A stretch of DNA of 64,000 bases from positions 4,302,001-4,366,000 of the forward strand of contig NZ_CP197471.1 in NCBI RefSeq assembly GCF_052180215.1. The letters are read 5' to 3'. The translations under genes were made by a program, and so were the position numbers. Position 1 is the first letter of the stretch. Every line of letters begins with the position of its first letter. Below the pieces are notes generated by a model. It did not search any database. It had not been told where the DNA came from and was given only the letters and a program-made list of their open reading frames with translations. The stretch comes from Pseudoneobacillus sp052180215 (GTDB lineage: Bacteria > Bacillota > Bacilli > Bacillales > Cytobacillaceae). Below are positions 56,175 to 64,000 of this stretch, piece by piece.

Positions 56175-57962
56175 ATGAAATATGACTTAGTTCTTTTACA
56201 TGCGCCGAGCGTCTATGATTTTCGTAAAAATTCTATTCTAGCTGGCCCCATTAGTGATGTTGTACCATCTTCTCCCGTCTTTGAAATGTATCCTATTGGA
56301 TTAACAAGTATTGCCGATTACCTTGAACGCTTTGGATTAAAGGTGAAAATCATCAATATCGCTAACAGAATGCTTCTTGATGATAAGTTTGATGTAGAAA
56401 AGAAATTAACCCATATCAAAACAAAAGCATTTGGCATTGATTTGCACTGGCTTCCCCATGCACATGGAAGTATTGAACTGGCCAAGTTAGTCAAAAACTT
56501 ACATCCCACCACTCCCATCATATTTGGCGGCTTATCCGCAACCTACTTCCATAAAGCATTAATCCAATACCCATTTATTGATTTTGTTGTCCGCGGCGAT
56601 TCAACGGAGAAATTAATGCTTATGCTGATGAATGACCTCGAAGACCAAGTAGATGAATTTGATTTGATCCCTAATTTAACCTGGAAAAGGGGACATGAAA
56701 TGAACGTGAATCCGCTCACCTATGTTCCAAGCCATCTTGATGAGTTCGATATACCAGGTTATCGCTATACGATTCGTTCTGTTTTTAAATATCGTAACTT
56801 TTTAGATCCTCTTCCCTATAAAGAATGGCTCCAATATCCAAATACGGCGATCTTAACCGCTCGGGGTTGTACGCAAAATTGTTTAATTTGCGGCGGCTCC
56901 AAAGATGCCTACCACCAGAATTGCCAGCGCCAGTCCTTAGCCTTACGATCACCCACCAAATTAATAGAAGATATTGTTTTTATCCAGCGATTTAGCCGTG
57001 CACCTATTTTTATTCTTCACGATATCCGTCAAGGCGGCGCAAACTACGTAGACGAATTAATGGAAGGCTTAAAGAACATCCATTTGAAAAATGAATTAGT
57101 TTTTGAATTATTTCAATATGCAGATGAAGAGTTTTTTAGAAAAATTCAGTCCGCTGTTCCCAAGTATAGCCTAGAGCTGACACTGGAAACCTTTGATGAA
57201 AACATCAGATTGCTGAATGGTAAATTTCACTGTACGAATGAAAAGGTAATCGAAACCCTACAATCAGCACTGAAACACGGCTGTTCCAAAATTGATTTAT
57301 TTTTTATGATTGGGATCCCTGGGCAAACAAAGGAAAGTGCGGTCGCCAATATCGATTTCTGTGAAGAAATCCATAATCATTGTCATCATGACAGCCGATT
57401 AGCTTATTTTGTTGCCCCCTTAGCACCTTTTTTAGATCCAGCAAGCGCCGCCTTCGAAAATCCTGAAAGATATGGCTATATTAAACACTGTCATACATTA
57501 GAAGACCATCGCAAGGCCATTACTCAGCCTTCGTGGAAGCATATGCTCAGCTATGAAACAAAAGAAATGAATCGAGACACAATCGTCGATGCCACTTATG
57601 AATCTGCCAAACGATTAAATGATTTTAAATTACAATACCAGCTCATTGACAAGCATACTCATGCGGATATCGAATCAAAGATTGAAAAATCTCAAGCCTA
57701 TATTAGGAGCATCGATGAACTAATGGAGAAATCCCCAAGTATAGACCCTAAAGACCTTGAATCCTTGAAACGAGAATTTAAGGAATTAAATGAATATAGT
57801 ATTTGCGGTAAAAACGAACTGAAATGGGAGGTAAAAAAGAATTATGCCAACTTCCTTTCCTTAGCAATGGTTGGCTTAGAGCTGCTTTTTGAGGAGCATA
57901 AAAATAAACTAAAGCAACAGCTTTATCCCGCTGCAAGGAAACAAATAAATTTAGATGCATAA
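56175..57962 (+). CDS. B12-binding domain radical SAM protein, unknown substrate
   Basis: A 595-residue protein. Residues 1-160 form a cobalamin-binding-like Rossmann domain (GLTSIADYLERFGLKVKII, PTTPIIFGGLSATYF). The radical SAM core starts with the cluster motif GCTQNCLICGG (Cys232, Cys236, Cys239), followed by the barrel with FFMIGIPGQTKES. Residues about 480-595 are helical. Cobalamin-dependent members of this class often methylate or rearrange unreactive carbons, but no substrate can be inferred. ATG start; the ribosome site is AAAGGGTG. The next gene, 75 bases on, encodes a DUF1906 protein. Confidence 0.82.
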   Translation: MKYDLVLLHAPSVYDFRKNSILAGPISDVVPSSPVFEMYPIGLTSIADYLERFGLKVKIINIANRMLLDDKFDVEKKLTHIKTKAFGIDLHWLPHAHGSIELAKLVKNLHPTTPIIFGGLSATYFHKALIQYPFIDFVVRGDSTEKLMLMLMNDLEDQVDEFDLIPNLTWKRGHEMNVNPLTYVPSHLDEFDIPGYRYTIRSVFKYRNFLDPLPYKEWLQYPNTAILTARGCTQNCLICGGSKDAYHQNCQRQSLALRSPTKLIEDIVFIQRFSRAPIFILHDIRQGGANYVDELMEGLKNIHLKNELVFELFQYADEEFFRKIQSAVPKYSLELTLETFDENIRLLNGKFHCTNEKVIETLQSALKHGCSKIDLFFMIGIPGQTKESAVANIDFCEEIHNHCHHDSRLAYFVAPLAPFLDPASAAFENPERYGYIKHCHTLEDHRKAITQPSWKHMLSYETKEMNRDTIVDATYESAKRLNDFKLQYQLIDKHTHADIESKIEKSQAYIRSIDELMEKSPSIDPKDLESLKREFKELNEYSICGKNELKWEVKKNYANFLSLAMVGLELLFEEHKNKLKQQLYPAARKQINLDA

Positions 57963-58037
57963 AATTCATCAATTATTTTCTTTTTCTTCATATATATCGT
58001 AGAGTGGAGATTTTGTTAGACGGAAGGAAGATGAATA

Positions 58038-58685
58038 TTGAGATATATTTGGGGAGTTGATTCAGCAGCAAAGGTGACAACAGACCTTTATAACTGTGTT
58101 TTGAAAAAATACGGAAAGCCTGCCTATTGGGGCAGATATTTAACAAGAGTGGAGAATGCCTCGGAGGAATTAACCAAGGAGGAAGTCCAGTTACTTCACA
58201 ATAGCGGCACAAAGATTGTACCGATTTACAATAACTTTAGCGAAGCCATAGGCTATGATAAAGGCAGGGTGGTGGCTCAAAATGCGACCTTCCATGCCAA
58301 AAGAATTGGTGTCCCAACAGGAACGGTTATTTTTGCTAATGTGGAGCGATTTTTCAATGTAGATAAAGATTGGATCAAGGGTTATGTTGATGTCATGTAC
58401 AAAAGCACCTATAAAGCCGGCATTTATCATGATCCGATTCAAGGTGAATTTGCAGCAGCCTATTGTCAAGCTGTTCAGGAAAATAAAGAAGTGGCCAAAC
58501 AATTAATTCTTTGGAGTGCAGAGCCACAAACAGGTGTCACCAAATCACGTCAGGCACCTGCTTACCAGCCTAAAAAACCTCCGTGTATAGCAAATGTTTG
58601 GGGATGGCAATATGGACGTGACTCCGCCACATGTCCGATTGATACCAACTTAATCGACCAAAGGCTATTTAGCCAATTATGGTAA
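58038..58685 (+). CDS. DUF1906 glycoside-hydrolase-like protein
   Basis: A 215-residue protein resembling the Rv2525c-like glycoside-hydrolase fold of DUF1906: it begins RYIWGVDSAAKVTTDLYNCV and has KYGKPAYWGRYLTR, FANVERFFNVD and YKAGIYHDP. There is no signal peptide. Family members act on peptidoglycan-like glycans or remain uncharacterised. TTG start with GGAAGG upstream. It follows the radical SAM gene on the same strand and may share its transcript. Confidence 0.75.
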   Translation: MRYIWGVDSAAKVTTDLYNCVLKKYGKPAYWGRYLTRVENASEELTKEEVQLLHNSGTKIVPIYNNFSEAIGYDKGRVVAQNATFHAKRIGVPTGTVIFANVERFFNVDKDWIKGYVDVMYKSTYKAGIYHDPIQGEFAAAYCQAVQENKEVAKQLILWSAEPQTGVTKSRQAPAYQPKKPPCIANVWGWQYGRDSATCPIDTNLIDQRLFSQLW

Positions 58686-58742
58686 CCCTTATTTGTTTTT
58701 AAAAAGAGGAAAATGGTAGAATGACAATATCCAATTGATCAT

Positions 58743-58775
58743 AGAGGCTAATCAAATAGATTGGCCTTTTCCTTA
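58743..58775 (+). terminator. Terminator between the DUF1906 gene and glnS
   Basis: AGGCTAATC pairs with GATTGGCCT across AAATA, followed by TTTTCC. Confidence 0.7.
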
Positions 58776-58879
58776 TGATGTACCTAAAGAAGGGATTTTT
58801 CCTTAAGGTCCATGGAAAATTGTTGTGAATTATGTTATATATACAGTTATTGAATGCTTAGCGAAAGAGGTTGAAAAAC

Positions 58880-60535
58880 TTGGAGCACAATCCAGCAAAT
58901 TTTATAAGAAATATTGTGATTGATGATTTAAAGACTGGAAAGAGAGAGAAAGTTGTCACTCGATTTCCTCCTGAACCGAACGGGTACTTACATATTGGCC
59001 ATGCGAAATCCATCGTGATTAACTTTGATTTAGCAGACGAATTTAATGGGAAAACCAATTTGCGTTTCGATGATACAAACCCATTAAAAGAGGACACAGA
59101 GTTTGTTGAAGCGATTAAAGAAGATGTAAAATGGCTCGGCTTTGATTGGGAAGGACTTTTCTTTGCTTCGGACTATTTTGAAGAAATGTATAATCGTGCT
59201 GTTCTTTTAATTAAAAAAGGACTCGCTTATGTCGACGATTTAAGCGTGGATGAAATTCGTGAATATCGTGGAACTTTAACAGAGCCTGGTAAGGAAAGCC
59301 CTTATCGCAACCGTTCCATCGAAGAAAACCTAGACCTATTTGAACGCATGCGTAAAGGTGAATTCCAAAACGGGGAAAAAGTATTACGTGCGAAAATTGA
59401 TATGTCATCCCCTAACATCAATCTGCGTGATCCTGTTATTTACCGTATTTCACATACACACCACCATAACACAGGGGATAAGTGGTGCATTTACCCTATG
59501 TACGCTTTCGCTCATCCTTTGGAAGATGCCATGGAAGATGTTACTCATTCGATTTGTACCATAGAGTTTGAGGACCAACGTCCATTCTATAACTGGGTGG
59601 TTGAAAACTGCGAAATGGACAGCCAACCACAACAAATTGAATTTGGCCGCTTAAATTTAACGAATACGGTTATGAGTAAACGTAAATTAAAGCAGTTAGT
59701 CGAAGAAGGATTTGTCGATGGATGGGATGATCCTCGTATGCCAACTATCTCTGGTTTAAGAAGAAAAGGCTATACAGCAGATGCCATTAAAACTTTCGTT
59801 CGTGAGCTCGGAGTCGCGAAGACGACTGGAGTCGTGGATACACAAATGCTTGAGCATTTTGTGCGTGAAGATTTAAAACTAAAAGCTCCACGTACCATGG
59901 GGATCTTAAATCCATTAAAAGTTGTGATTACAAACTATCCTGAAGGTCAAGTTGAAATGTTAGATGCAGAAATTAATCCAGAGGTTCCTGAAATGGGTAT
60001 GAGACAAATCCCATTCTCAAGAGAAATCTACATTGAGCAGGATGACTTTATGGAAAATCCTCCAGCTAAGTATTTCAGATTGTTCCCAGGAAATGAAGTG
60101 CGTCTAAAGCATGCTTACTTTATTAAGTGTGAGGAAGTTATCAAGGATGCAGATGGAAATGTGATTGAATTACGTTGTACGTATGACCCTGAAACCAAGA
60201 GTGGCACAGGCTTTACCGGCCGTAAAGTAAAAGGAACCATTCACTGGGTAGAAGCTACACAAGCGGTACCAGCTGAATTCCGTCTATTCGAACCATTAAT
60301 TTTAGATGAGGAAGCTTCTGATGATGAGGAAGATAAAACCTTCTTAGATAAGGTAAATCCTAACTCTCTAGAAATCCTACAAGGCTTTGTAGAGCCAAAT
60401 ATGAAGGATGTTCAACCACAAGATAAATTCCAATTCTTTAGACACGGCTACTTCAATGTTGATTCAAAGCTAACATCAGCTGAAAAAATCGTCATCAACC
60501 GAATCGTGTCATTAAAAAGTTCGTTTAAACTTTAA
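58880..60535 (+). CDS. glnS: Glutaminyl-tRNA synthetase
   Basis: A 551-residue class I synthetase of the GlnRS type. The ATP motif is [15 protein letters not shown] and the second signature VMSKRKL. Residues 330-551 form the two beta-barrel anticodon-binding region. It charges tRNA-Gln directly. Most Bacillaceae lack it and use GluRS plus GatCAB, so its presence is notable. Start choice is uncertain between two TTG codons, 58871 and 58880; AGAGG is better spaced for 58880. Confidence 0.9.
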   Translation: MEHNPANFIRNIVIDDLKTGKREKVVTRFPPEPNGYLHIGHAKSIVINFDLADEFNGKTNLRFDDTNPLKEDTEFVEAIKEDVKWLGFDWEGLFFASDYFEEMYNRAVLLIKKGLAYVDDLSVDEIREYRGTLTEPGKESPYRNRSIEENLDLFERMRKGEFQNGEKVLRAKIDMSSPNINLRDPVIYRISHTHHHNTGDKWCIYPMYAFAHPLEDAMEDVTHSICTIEFEDQRPFYNWVVENCEMDSQPQQIEFGRLNLTNTVMSKRKLKQLVEEGFVDGWDDPRMPTISGLRRKGYTADAIKTFVRELGVAKTTGVVDTQMLEHFVREDLKLKAPRTMGILNPLKVVITNYPEGQVEMLDAEINPEVPEMGMRQIPFSREIYIEQDDFMENPPAKYFRLFPGNEVRLKHAYFIKCEEVIKDADGNVIELRCTYDPETKSGTGFTGRKVKGTIHWVEATQAVPAEFRLFEPLILDEEASDDEEDKTFLDKVNPNSLEILQGFVEPNMKDVQPQDKFQFFRHGYFNVDSKLTSAEKIVINRIVSLKSSFKL

Positions 60536-60545
60536 AAATTAGATG

Positions 60546-60596
60546 AAAAATCCCGAAAACGTTCACGAATCTGAATCGTTTTCGGGATTTTTTTGT
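60546..60596 (+). terminator. Terminator of glnS
   Basis: AAAAATCCCGAAAACG pairs perfectly with CGTTTTCGGGATTTTT across 15 bases. Confidence 0.92.
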
Positions 60597-60678
60597 ATGT
60601 TTAACGTTTTGTTTGATCTTTTTCCAAAAAAAGAGGTGTTTATGCCCTCCAAGAGGCCTAGATAAACCTTTCATTTTA

Positions 60679-60782
60679 GTTATCCGACTTTTTGACTGAC
60701 TTATCCGACCATTTCACCCACTTATCCGACTTTACAAAGGAGTTATCCGTATAAATGAGCAATGTTTCCGACTTTGTCACAC
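60679..60782 (+). repeat. 21-bp-spaced five-module array (TCCGAC subfamily), locus C
   Basis: TCCG cores at 60683, 60704, 60725, 60746 and 60767, exactly 21 bp apart. Modules 1-3 TTATCCGAC, module 4 TTATCCGTATAAATG, module 5 TTTCCGACTTTGTCACAC. It lies between convergent glnS and niaP. Confidence 0.88.
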
Positions 60783-60869
60783 ATTTTCAAAATACTTCCA
60801 AACAATATAAAAACCACAGCCCCTAAACAGGACTGTGGCAACAAACAAATAAACAATCAAACATCCCTC

Positions 60870-62075
60870 TTATACCAACTCTTTATTCTTCGTTTCTTTC
60901 CCTAAGAAGTAAACAGCCGCAACTCCAACTAAGATAGATACACAGAAAATGGTAAAGATCATGGTGATTTCAATTTCCCTAGCAACCATGTAACCGACTA
61001 AAAGAGGACCTAGGATTCCACCAACTCGGCCAAAGGATGCCGCCATTCCCGCTCCCGTTCCACGAATCACCGTTGGATATTGCTCTGGTGTGTAGGCATA
61101 TAAAGCCCCCCATGCACCAAGATTGAAAAAGGATAAAAAGATCCCTGATGTAATCAGCAATGGTAAATTTTCAGCAAAACCAAAGAAATAAGCACTGATA
61201 GCGGTACCGATTAAATACGTGATAAGAACAAACTTTCTTCCTTTTCTTTCAATTAACCAAGCAGCTGAAAAATAGCCTGGTAATTGAGCTAAAGTCATAA
61301 TCAGCACATATTGAAAACTTTTTATTAAGCTAAAACCTTTCATAACCATCACACTTGGTAACCACAAAAACATTCCATAGTATGAAAACACGACACAGAA
61401 CCAAAGAATCCAAAGCATGGTCGTTTCACGAACATATTCCTTCGACCATAATTTCGCTAAACTTTGAAACGCCGATAATCTCTCTTTTGATTGTATAGAA
61501 GTAAATCTCGGTGAGTCAGGTAACTTCAACCGTAAGTACAAGGCGTAGAATGCAGGAATGGCACTAATTAAAAGGGCCGCCTGCCAGCCGAACTTTGGAA
61601 TGACAAAATAAGAAATAATAGCAGCAACTAGCCATCCTCCTGCCCAGAAACTTTCTAATAACACAACCACTTTTCCTCGCTTTTCAGCCGGAACGGATTC
61701 TGAAACTAAGGTGGAAGCAACCGGAAGTTCTCCTCCTAATCCCATCCCAATCAGAAAACGTAAGATCAAAAATACCGATAAACTAGTCGCAAAAGCTGAA
61801 GCGCCACTTCCGACAGAAAAGAGTAATAAAGTGAGGATAAAGACGCTTTTTCTACCAATACGGTCAGCCATTACTCCAAAAATAAAGGCCCCGACAGCCA
61901 TCCCAATCGAATTGATACTTCCAATCCAAGCCATTTGCTCCACAGATAAATCCCATTCGACTTTTAATGCTGCAATAATGAAGGATAAGATTCCTACATC
62001 CATCGCATCAAACATCCAACCAAGACCAGCAATACTTAAGAGTCTTCGGTTAGAAATTTCGCCTCTTTTTCCCAT
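60870..62075 (-). CDS. niaP: MFS transporter, NiaP-like (niacin transporter)
   Basis: A 401-residue, 12-helix major facilitator protein. The loop 2-3 motif DRIGRKSVF and the segment GMGLGGELPVASTLVSESVPAEKRGK are visible. The whole text closely follows the B. subtilis NiaP (YceI) sequence I remember, a nicotinate importer. The frame extends to 62099; the ATG at 62075 with GGGAGG is preferred. It is expected to be NAD-regulated, but I found no clear operator. Confidence 0.82.
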   Translation of the reverse strand: MGKRGEISNRRLLSIAGLGWMFDAMDVGILSFIIAALKVEWDLSVEQMAWIGSINSIGMAVGAFIFGVMADRIGRKSVFILTLLLFSVGSGASAFATSLSVFLILRFLIGMGLGGELPVASTLVSESVPAEKRGKVVVLLESFWAGGWLVAAIISYFVIPKFGWQAALLISAIPAFYALYLRLKLPDSPRFTSIQSKERLSAFQSLAKLWSKEYVRETTMLWILWFCVVFSYYGMFLWLPSVMVMKGFSLIKSFQYVLIMTLAQLPGYFSAAWLIERKGRKFVLITYLIGTAISAYFFGFAENLPLLITSGIFLSFFNLGAWGALYAYTPEQYPTVIRGTGAGMAASFGRVGGILGPLLVGYMVAREIEITMIFTIFCVSILVGVAAVYFLGKETKNKELV

Positions 62076-62282
62076 GTTGTCCTCCCACTGACATATCACT
62101 ATTCTATTCCAATAGTAGTTTGTCCAAATATAATGATTGCTTTCAAAACTATAAGTTCACACTCATTTTAACAGGTGTCTTTACACTAGTCACCAACATT
62201 TCAATAGGTTGTCACAAATATCAATAACAAAATAGTTGTAAGGGGTTGCACAAAGTGCTAAGATGTAAACGTAAAGAGTAAC

Positions 62283-62294
62283 GTAAACGTTTAC
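62283..62294. promoter_or_regulatory. LacI-type operator upstream of the LacI gene
   Basis: GTAAACGTTTAC, a perfect 12-bp palindrome, 11 bases before the start codon. Autoregulation is likely. Confidence 0.75.
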
Positions 62295-62304
62295 CTAAAG
62301 GTAG

Positions 62305-63309
62305 GTGACAAACATAAAAAATATTAAAGATGTAGCTAAGCACGCAAATGTGTCGATAGCAACGGTCTCACGAGTGGTTAATAATCTTGGGGGGTATTCA
62401 CCCGCAACGAAAGAAAAAGTATTAAAAGCAATCGAAGAATTAGAATACCAACCAAATGCATTGGCACGCGGCTTAATTAGTAAACGCACGGAAACCATTG
62501 CGGTTCTTTTTCCTGAAGTATCAAGTATGTTTTCCTCTAAAATACTCAAAGGTGTAGAGGAAACGGTCCATCAGAGGGGATCAAGTGTGATTGTTTGTAA
62601 TACTTCAGCTGATGGAGAAAAAACACTAAAATATTTGAAGGTTTTACAAGAAAAACGGATTGAAGGAATCATATTTGTCAGTGAAATGATTACTGAGGAA
62701 TATTATAAGGTTATCTCCAGTATGAAAATTCCCGTTGTTCTCGTGTCCACTGAATCCTACCAATATTCTATCCCATATGTAAAAGTAAATGATCGACATG
62801 CAGCATTTTCTGCAACCGATTACTTAATAAAAAAGGGACATAAAAAGATTGGTATGATTAGTGGAAATCCAAAAGATATCATAGCAGGTCAGCCAAGAAT
62901 GGATGGTTTTCTAGATGCCTTACGCCTTCATGGATTGAATGAAAACGAAAAAAATATTGTATGCAGAGATAATTTTTTATTTGCAGATGGTTATCAGGCA
63001 TTGCCTCAATTACTTGAAAAGGCACCTGATTTAACCGCTATATTCGTTGCTAGTGATGAAATGGCTTGTGGCGCGATATCAGCCGCAACCGAAAAAGGAA
63101 TCAATGTCCCAGATCAATTATCTGTTATTGGATATGATAATCTGCCATTGGCGGAAATGACGATTCCTCCGCTGACTACCGTTTCCCAGCCATTAGAAGA
63201 AATGGGTGAAAAAGCAGCAACAATGCTTTTTAAAATGCTCGAAACGGGTGAATCCGTAGAAAGCAGAATTATGCCTCATACGATTATAGAGAGAAAAAGT
63301 GTAAAATAA
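62305..63309 (+). CDS. LacI family transcriptional regulator
   Basis: A 334-residue repressor. The LacI-type helix-turn-helix is at residues 5-50 (IKDVAKHANVSIATVSRVVNN; hinge EELEYQPNALARGL). A periplasmic-binding-protein-like ligand domain follows (FVSEMITEEYYKVI, AIFVASDEMACGAI). The inducer is probably a sugar. GTG start with a close AAGG. It sits between two copies of the operator core GTAAACGTTTAC and precedes a sugar-type solute-binding protein, suggesting local control of an uptake operon. Confidence 0.9.
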   Translation: MTNIKNIKDVAKHANVSIATVSRVVNNLGGYSPATKEKVLKAIEELEYQPNALARGLISKRTETIAVLFPEVSSMFSSKILKGVEETVHQRGSSVIVCNTSADGEKTLKYLKVLQEKRIEGIIFVSEMITEEYYKVISSMKIPVVLVSTESYQYSIPYVKVNDRHAAFSATDYLIKKGHKKIGMISGNPKDIIAGQPRMDGFLDALRLHGLNENEKNIVCRDNFLFADGYQALPQLLEKAPDLTAIFVASDEMACGAISAATEKGINVPDQLSVIGYDNLPLAEMTIPPLTTVSQPLEEMGEKAATMLFKMLETGESVESRIMPHTIIERKSVK

Positions 63310-63323
63310 TTTTTTTTCGTGAA

Positions 63324-63343
63324 TTACGTAAACGTTTACGTAA
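63324..63343. promoter_or_regulatory. LacI-type operator upstream of the solute-binding protein
   Basis: TTACGTAAACGTTTACGTAA, a perfect 20-bp palindrome with the same core as the site before the LacI gene. Confidence 0.8.
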
Positions 63344-63382
63344 ACATACTAAACACAAAGTGAAAATGAGGAGGAAATCAAC

Positions 63383-64000
63383 ATGAAATTGAAAACAAAA
63401 AAATTCGCTTCTGTTTTAGCTGTAGCAGCCCTATCTACTTCCTTATTAGCTGCCTGTGGCGGCGGGGATAATGATGAAGGTGCAAATGGAAAAGTTAAAT
63501 TAGAGCTTTTCTCTAACAAAGTAGAAAGTATTAATACTTACAAAGCACTTATTAAGAAATTCGAAGCTGAAAACCCAAATATCGATATTGAATTAAATGC
63601 ACCACCTGAAGCTGAAACCGTTCTTAAAACACGCTTAACTAAGAATGACCTTCCAGACCTTATGTCTATCGGGGGAAATGCAACTTACGGTGAAATCGCA
63701 CGTGCCGGCGTATTAAAGGATTTTTCAGATTCTGATATAGTGAAAAAAATTCAACCGGCTTACATTGAAATGGTTGGAAAGCTTGTAGGAGATGAAAAGA
63801 AAGGCGTATTTGGTATCCCTTACGCTACAAACGCAAATGCGGTTATTTACAATAAAGCAAAGTTTGATGAGCTTGGTGTAACCGTTCCGACAACTTGGGA
63901 TGAATTTATTGCCATTGCGGATAAAGCAAAAGCAGCTGGACAACCTGCCTTCTATTTAACATTAAAAGATGCTTGGACAGCGATGATTCCATGGAACTCT
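63383..64000 (+). CDS. Extracellular solute-binding lipoprotein of a carbohydrate ABC transporter (partial)
   Basis: Open to the right edge, 206 residues seen. The signal peptide ends in a lipobox (LLAAC, Cys24). The mature part starts GGGDNDEG and continues as a family-1 binding protein (LELFSNKVESINTYKALIKKFE, DLPDLMSIGG, GVFGIPYATNANAVIYNKAKFDELGV). It captures a sugar or oligosaccharide outside the cell; membrane components would follow beyond the window. Strong ribosome site GAGGAGG. Controlled by the LacI operator 40 bases upstream. Confidence 0.88.
   Translation, partial: MKLKTKKFASVLAVAALSTSLLAACGGGDNDEGANGKVKLELFSNKVESINTYKALIKKFEAENPNIDIELNAPPEAETVLKTRLTKNDLPDLMSIGGNATYGEIARAGVLKDFSDSDIVKKIQPAYIEMVGKLVGDEKKGVFGIPYATNANAVIYNKAKFDELGVTVPTTWDEFIAIADKAKAAGQPAFYLTLKDAWTAMIPWNS

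Noticed and set aside
62246..62269. Sigma-A promoter of the LacI gene
   Set aside because: TTGCAC is a plausible -35 but no -10 at correct spacing could be found, so I did not list it.

Overview
The window is chromosomal DNA from an AT-rich, endospore-forming member of the Bacillaceae (Bacillus in the broad sense, possibly Neobacillus-like) that can reduce nitrous oxide. The spore genes rsfA and gerQ, the coproporphyrin-branch enzyme HemQ, the bacillithiol deacetylase BshB2, LipL, and a gene order matching the B. subtilis ywhB-ywdI region support this. Strong GGAGG ribosome sites and frequent GTG/TTG starts also fit. The species cannot be named from this sequence alone.

Layout. 1-10,000 is conserved core: ywhD-ywhC, ywhB, ywgA-ywfO, a DUF1450 gene, rsfA, lipL, pta, hemQ, gerQ, ywdK-ywdI. 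10,500-17,900 holds a stress protein, a molybdenum-cofactor operon (mobA, moeA, a MoeA-binding-protein fusion, moaE, moaD, moeB) and yojF-bshB2. 18,100-27,330 holds a NERD gene, a Crp/Fnr regulator and a divergent nitrous oxide reductase operon (nosC, nosZ, nosB, nosD, nosY, nosF and a lipoprotein with YtkA-like and SurA-like parts). Two FNR-type boxes lie between regulator and operon. 27,500-37,600 is mixed accessory content: a sugar dehydrogenase lipoprotein, a HAD phosphatase, an acetyltransferase, three tiny ORFs, AtoE, an ABC-2 exporter, a glycine-rich protein and a double P-loop ATPase. 37,800-45,600 is one rRNA operon on the minus strand (16S-23S-5S followed by 24 tRNAs) with two promoters and boxA. 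45,600-64,000 holds a GH13 alpha-glucosidase, two tandem S8-SLH proteases, a two-component system, a B12-binding radical SAM protein with a DUF1906 protein, glnS, a NiaP-like transporter, and a LacI regulator with a solute-binding lipoprotein cut by the window edge.

How parts work together. The Fnr-like protein probably controls nos under low oxygen. Molybdenum-cofactor genes next to a respiratory nitrogen-oxide module fit anaerobic respiration, although no nitrate or nitrite reductase is in the window. The LacI protein and the solute-binding protein share the operator core GTAAACGTTTAC, so they look like one sugar-uptake regulon.

The least explained signal is intergenic. Six arrays each hold five short modules spaced exactly 21 bp apart in a fixed order, ending in a CTTTGTCACA module. 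They fall into two subfamilies (TCCGAC and TCTGAC). A degraded array and a related 41-bp array also occur. They lie beyond gene 3' ends, and four of the six are between convergent genes. Other unexplained structures are an intergenic hairpin repeat with covarying stems, a 51-bp-spaced four-unit repeat, and small hairpins with mostly GNRA-type loops in the tRNA spacers.
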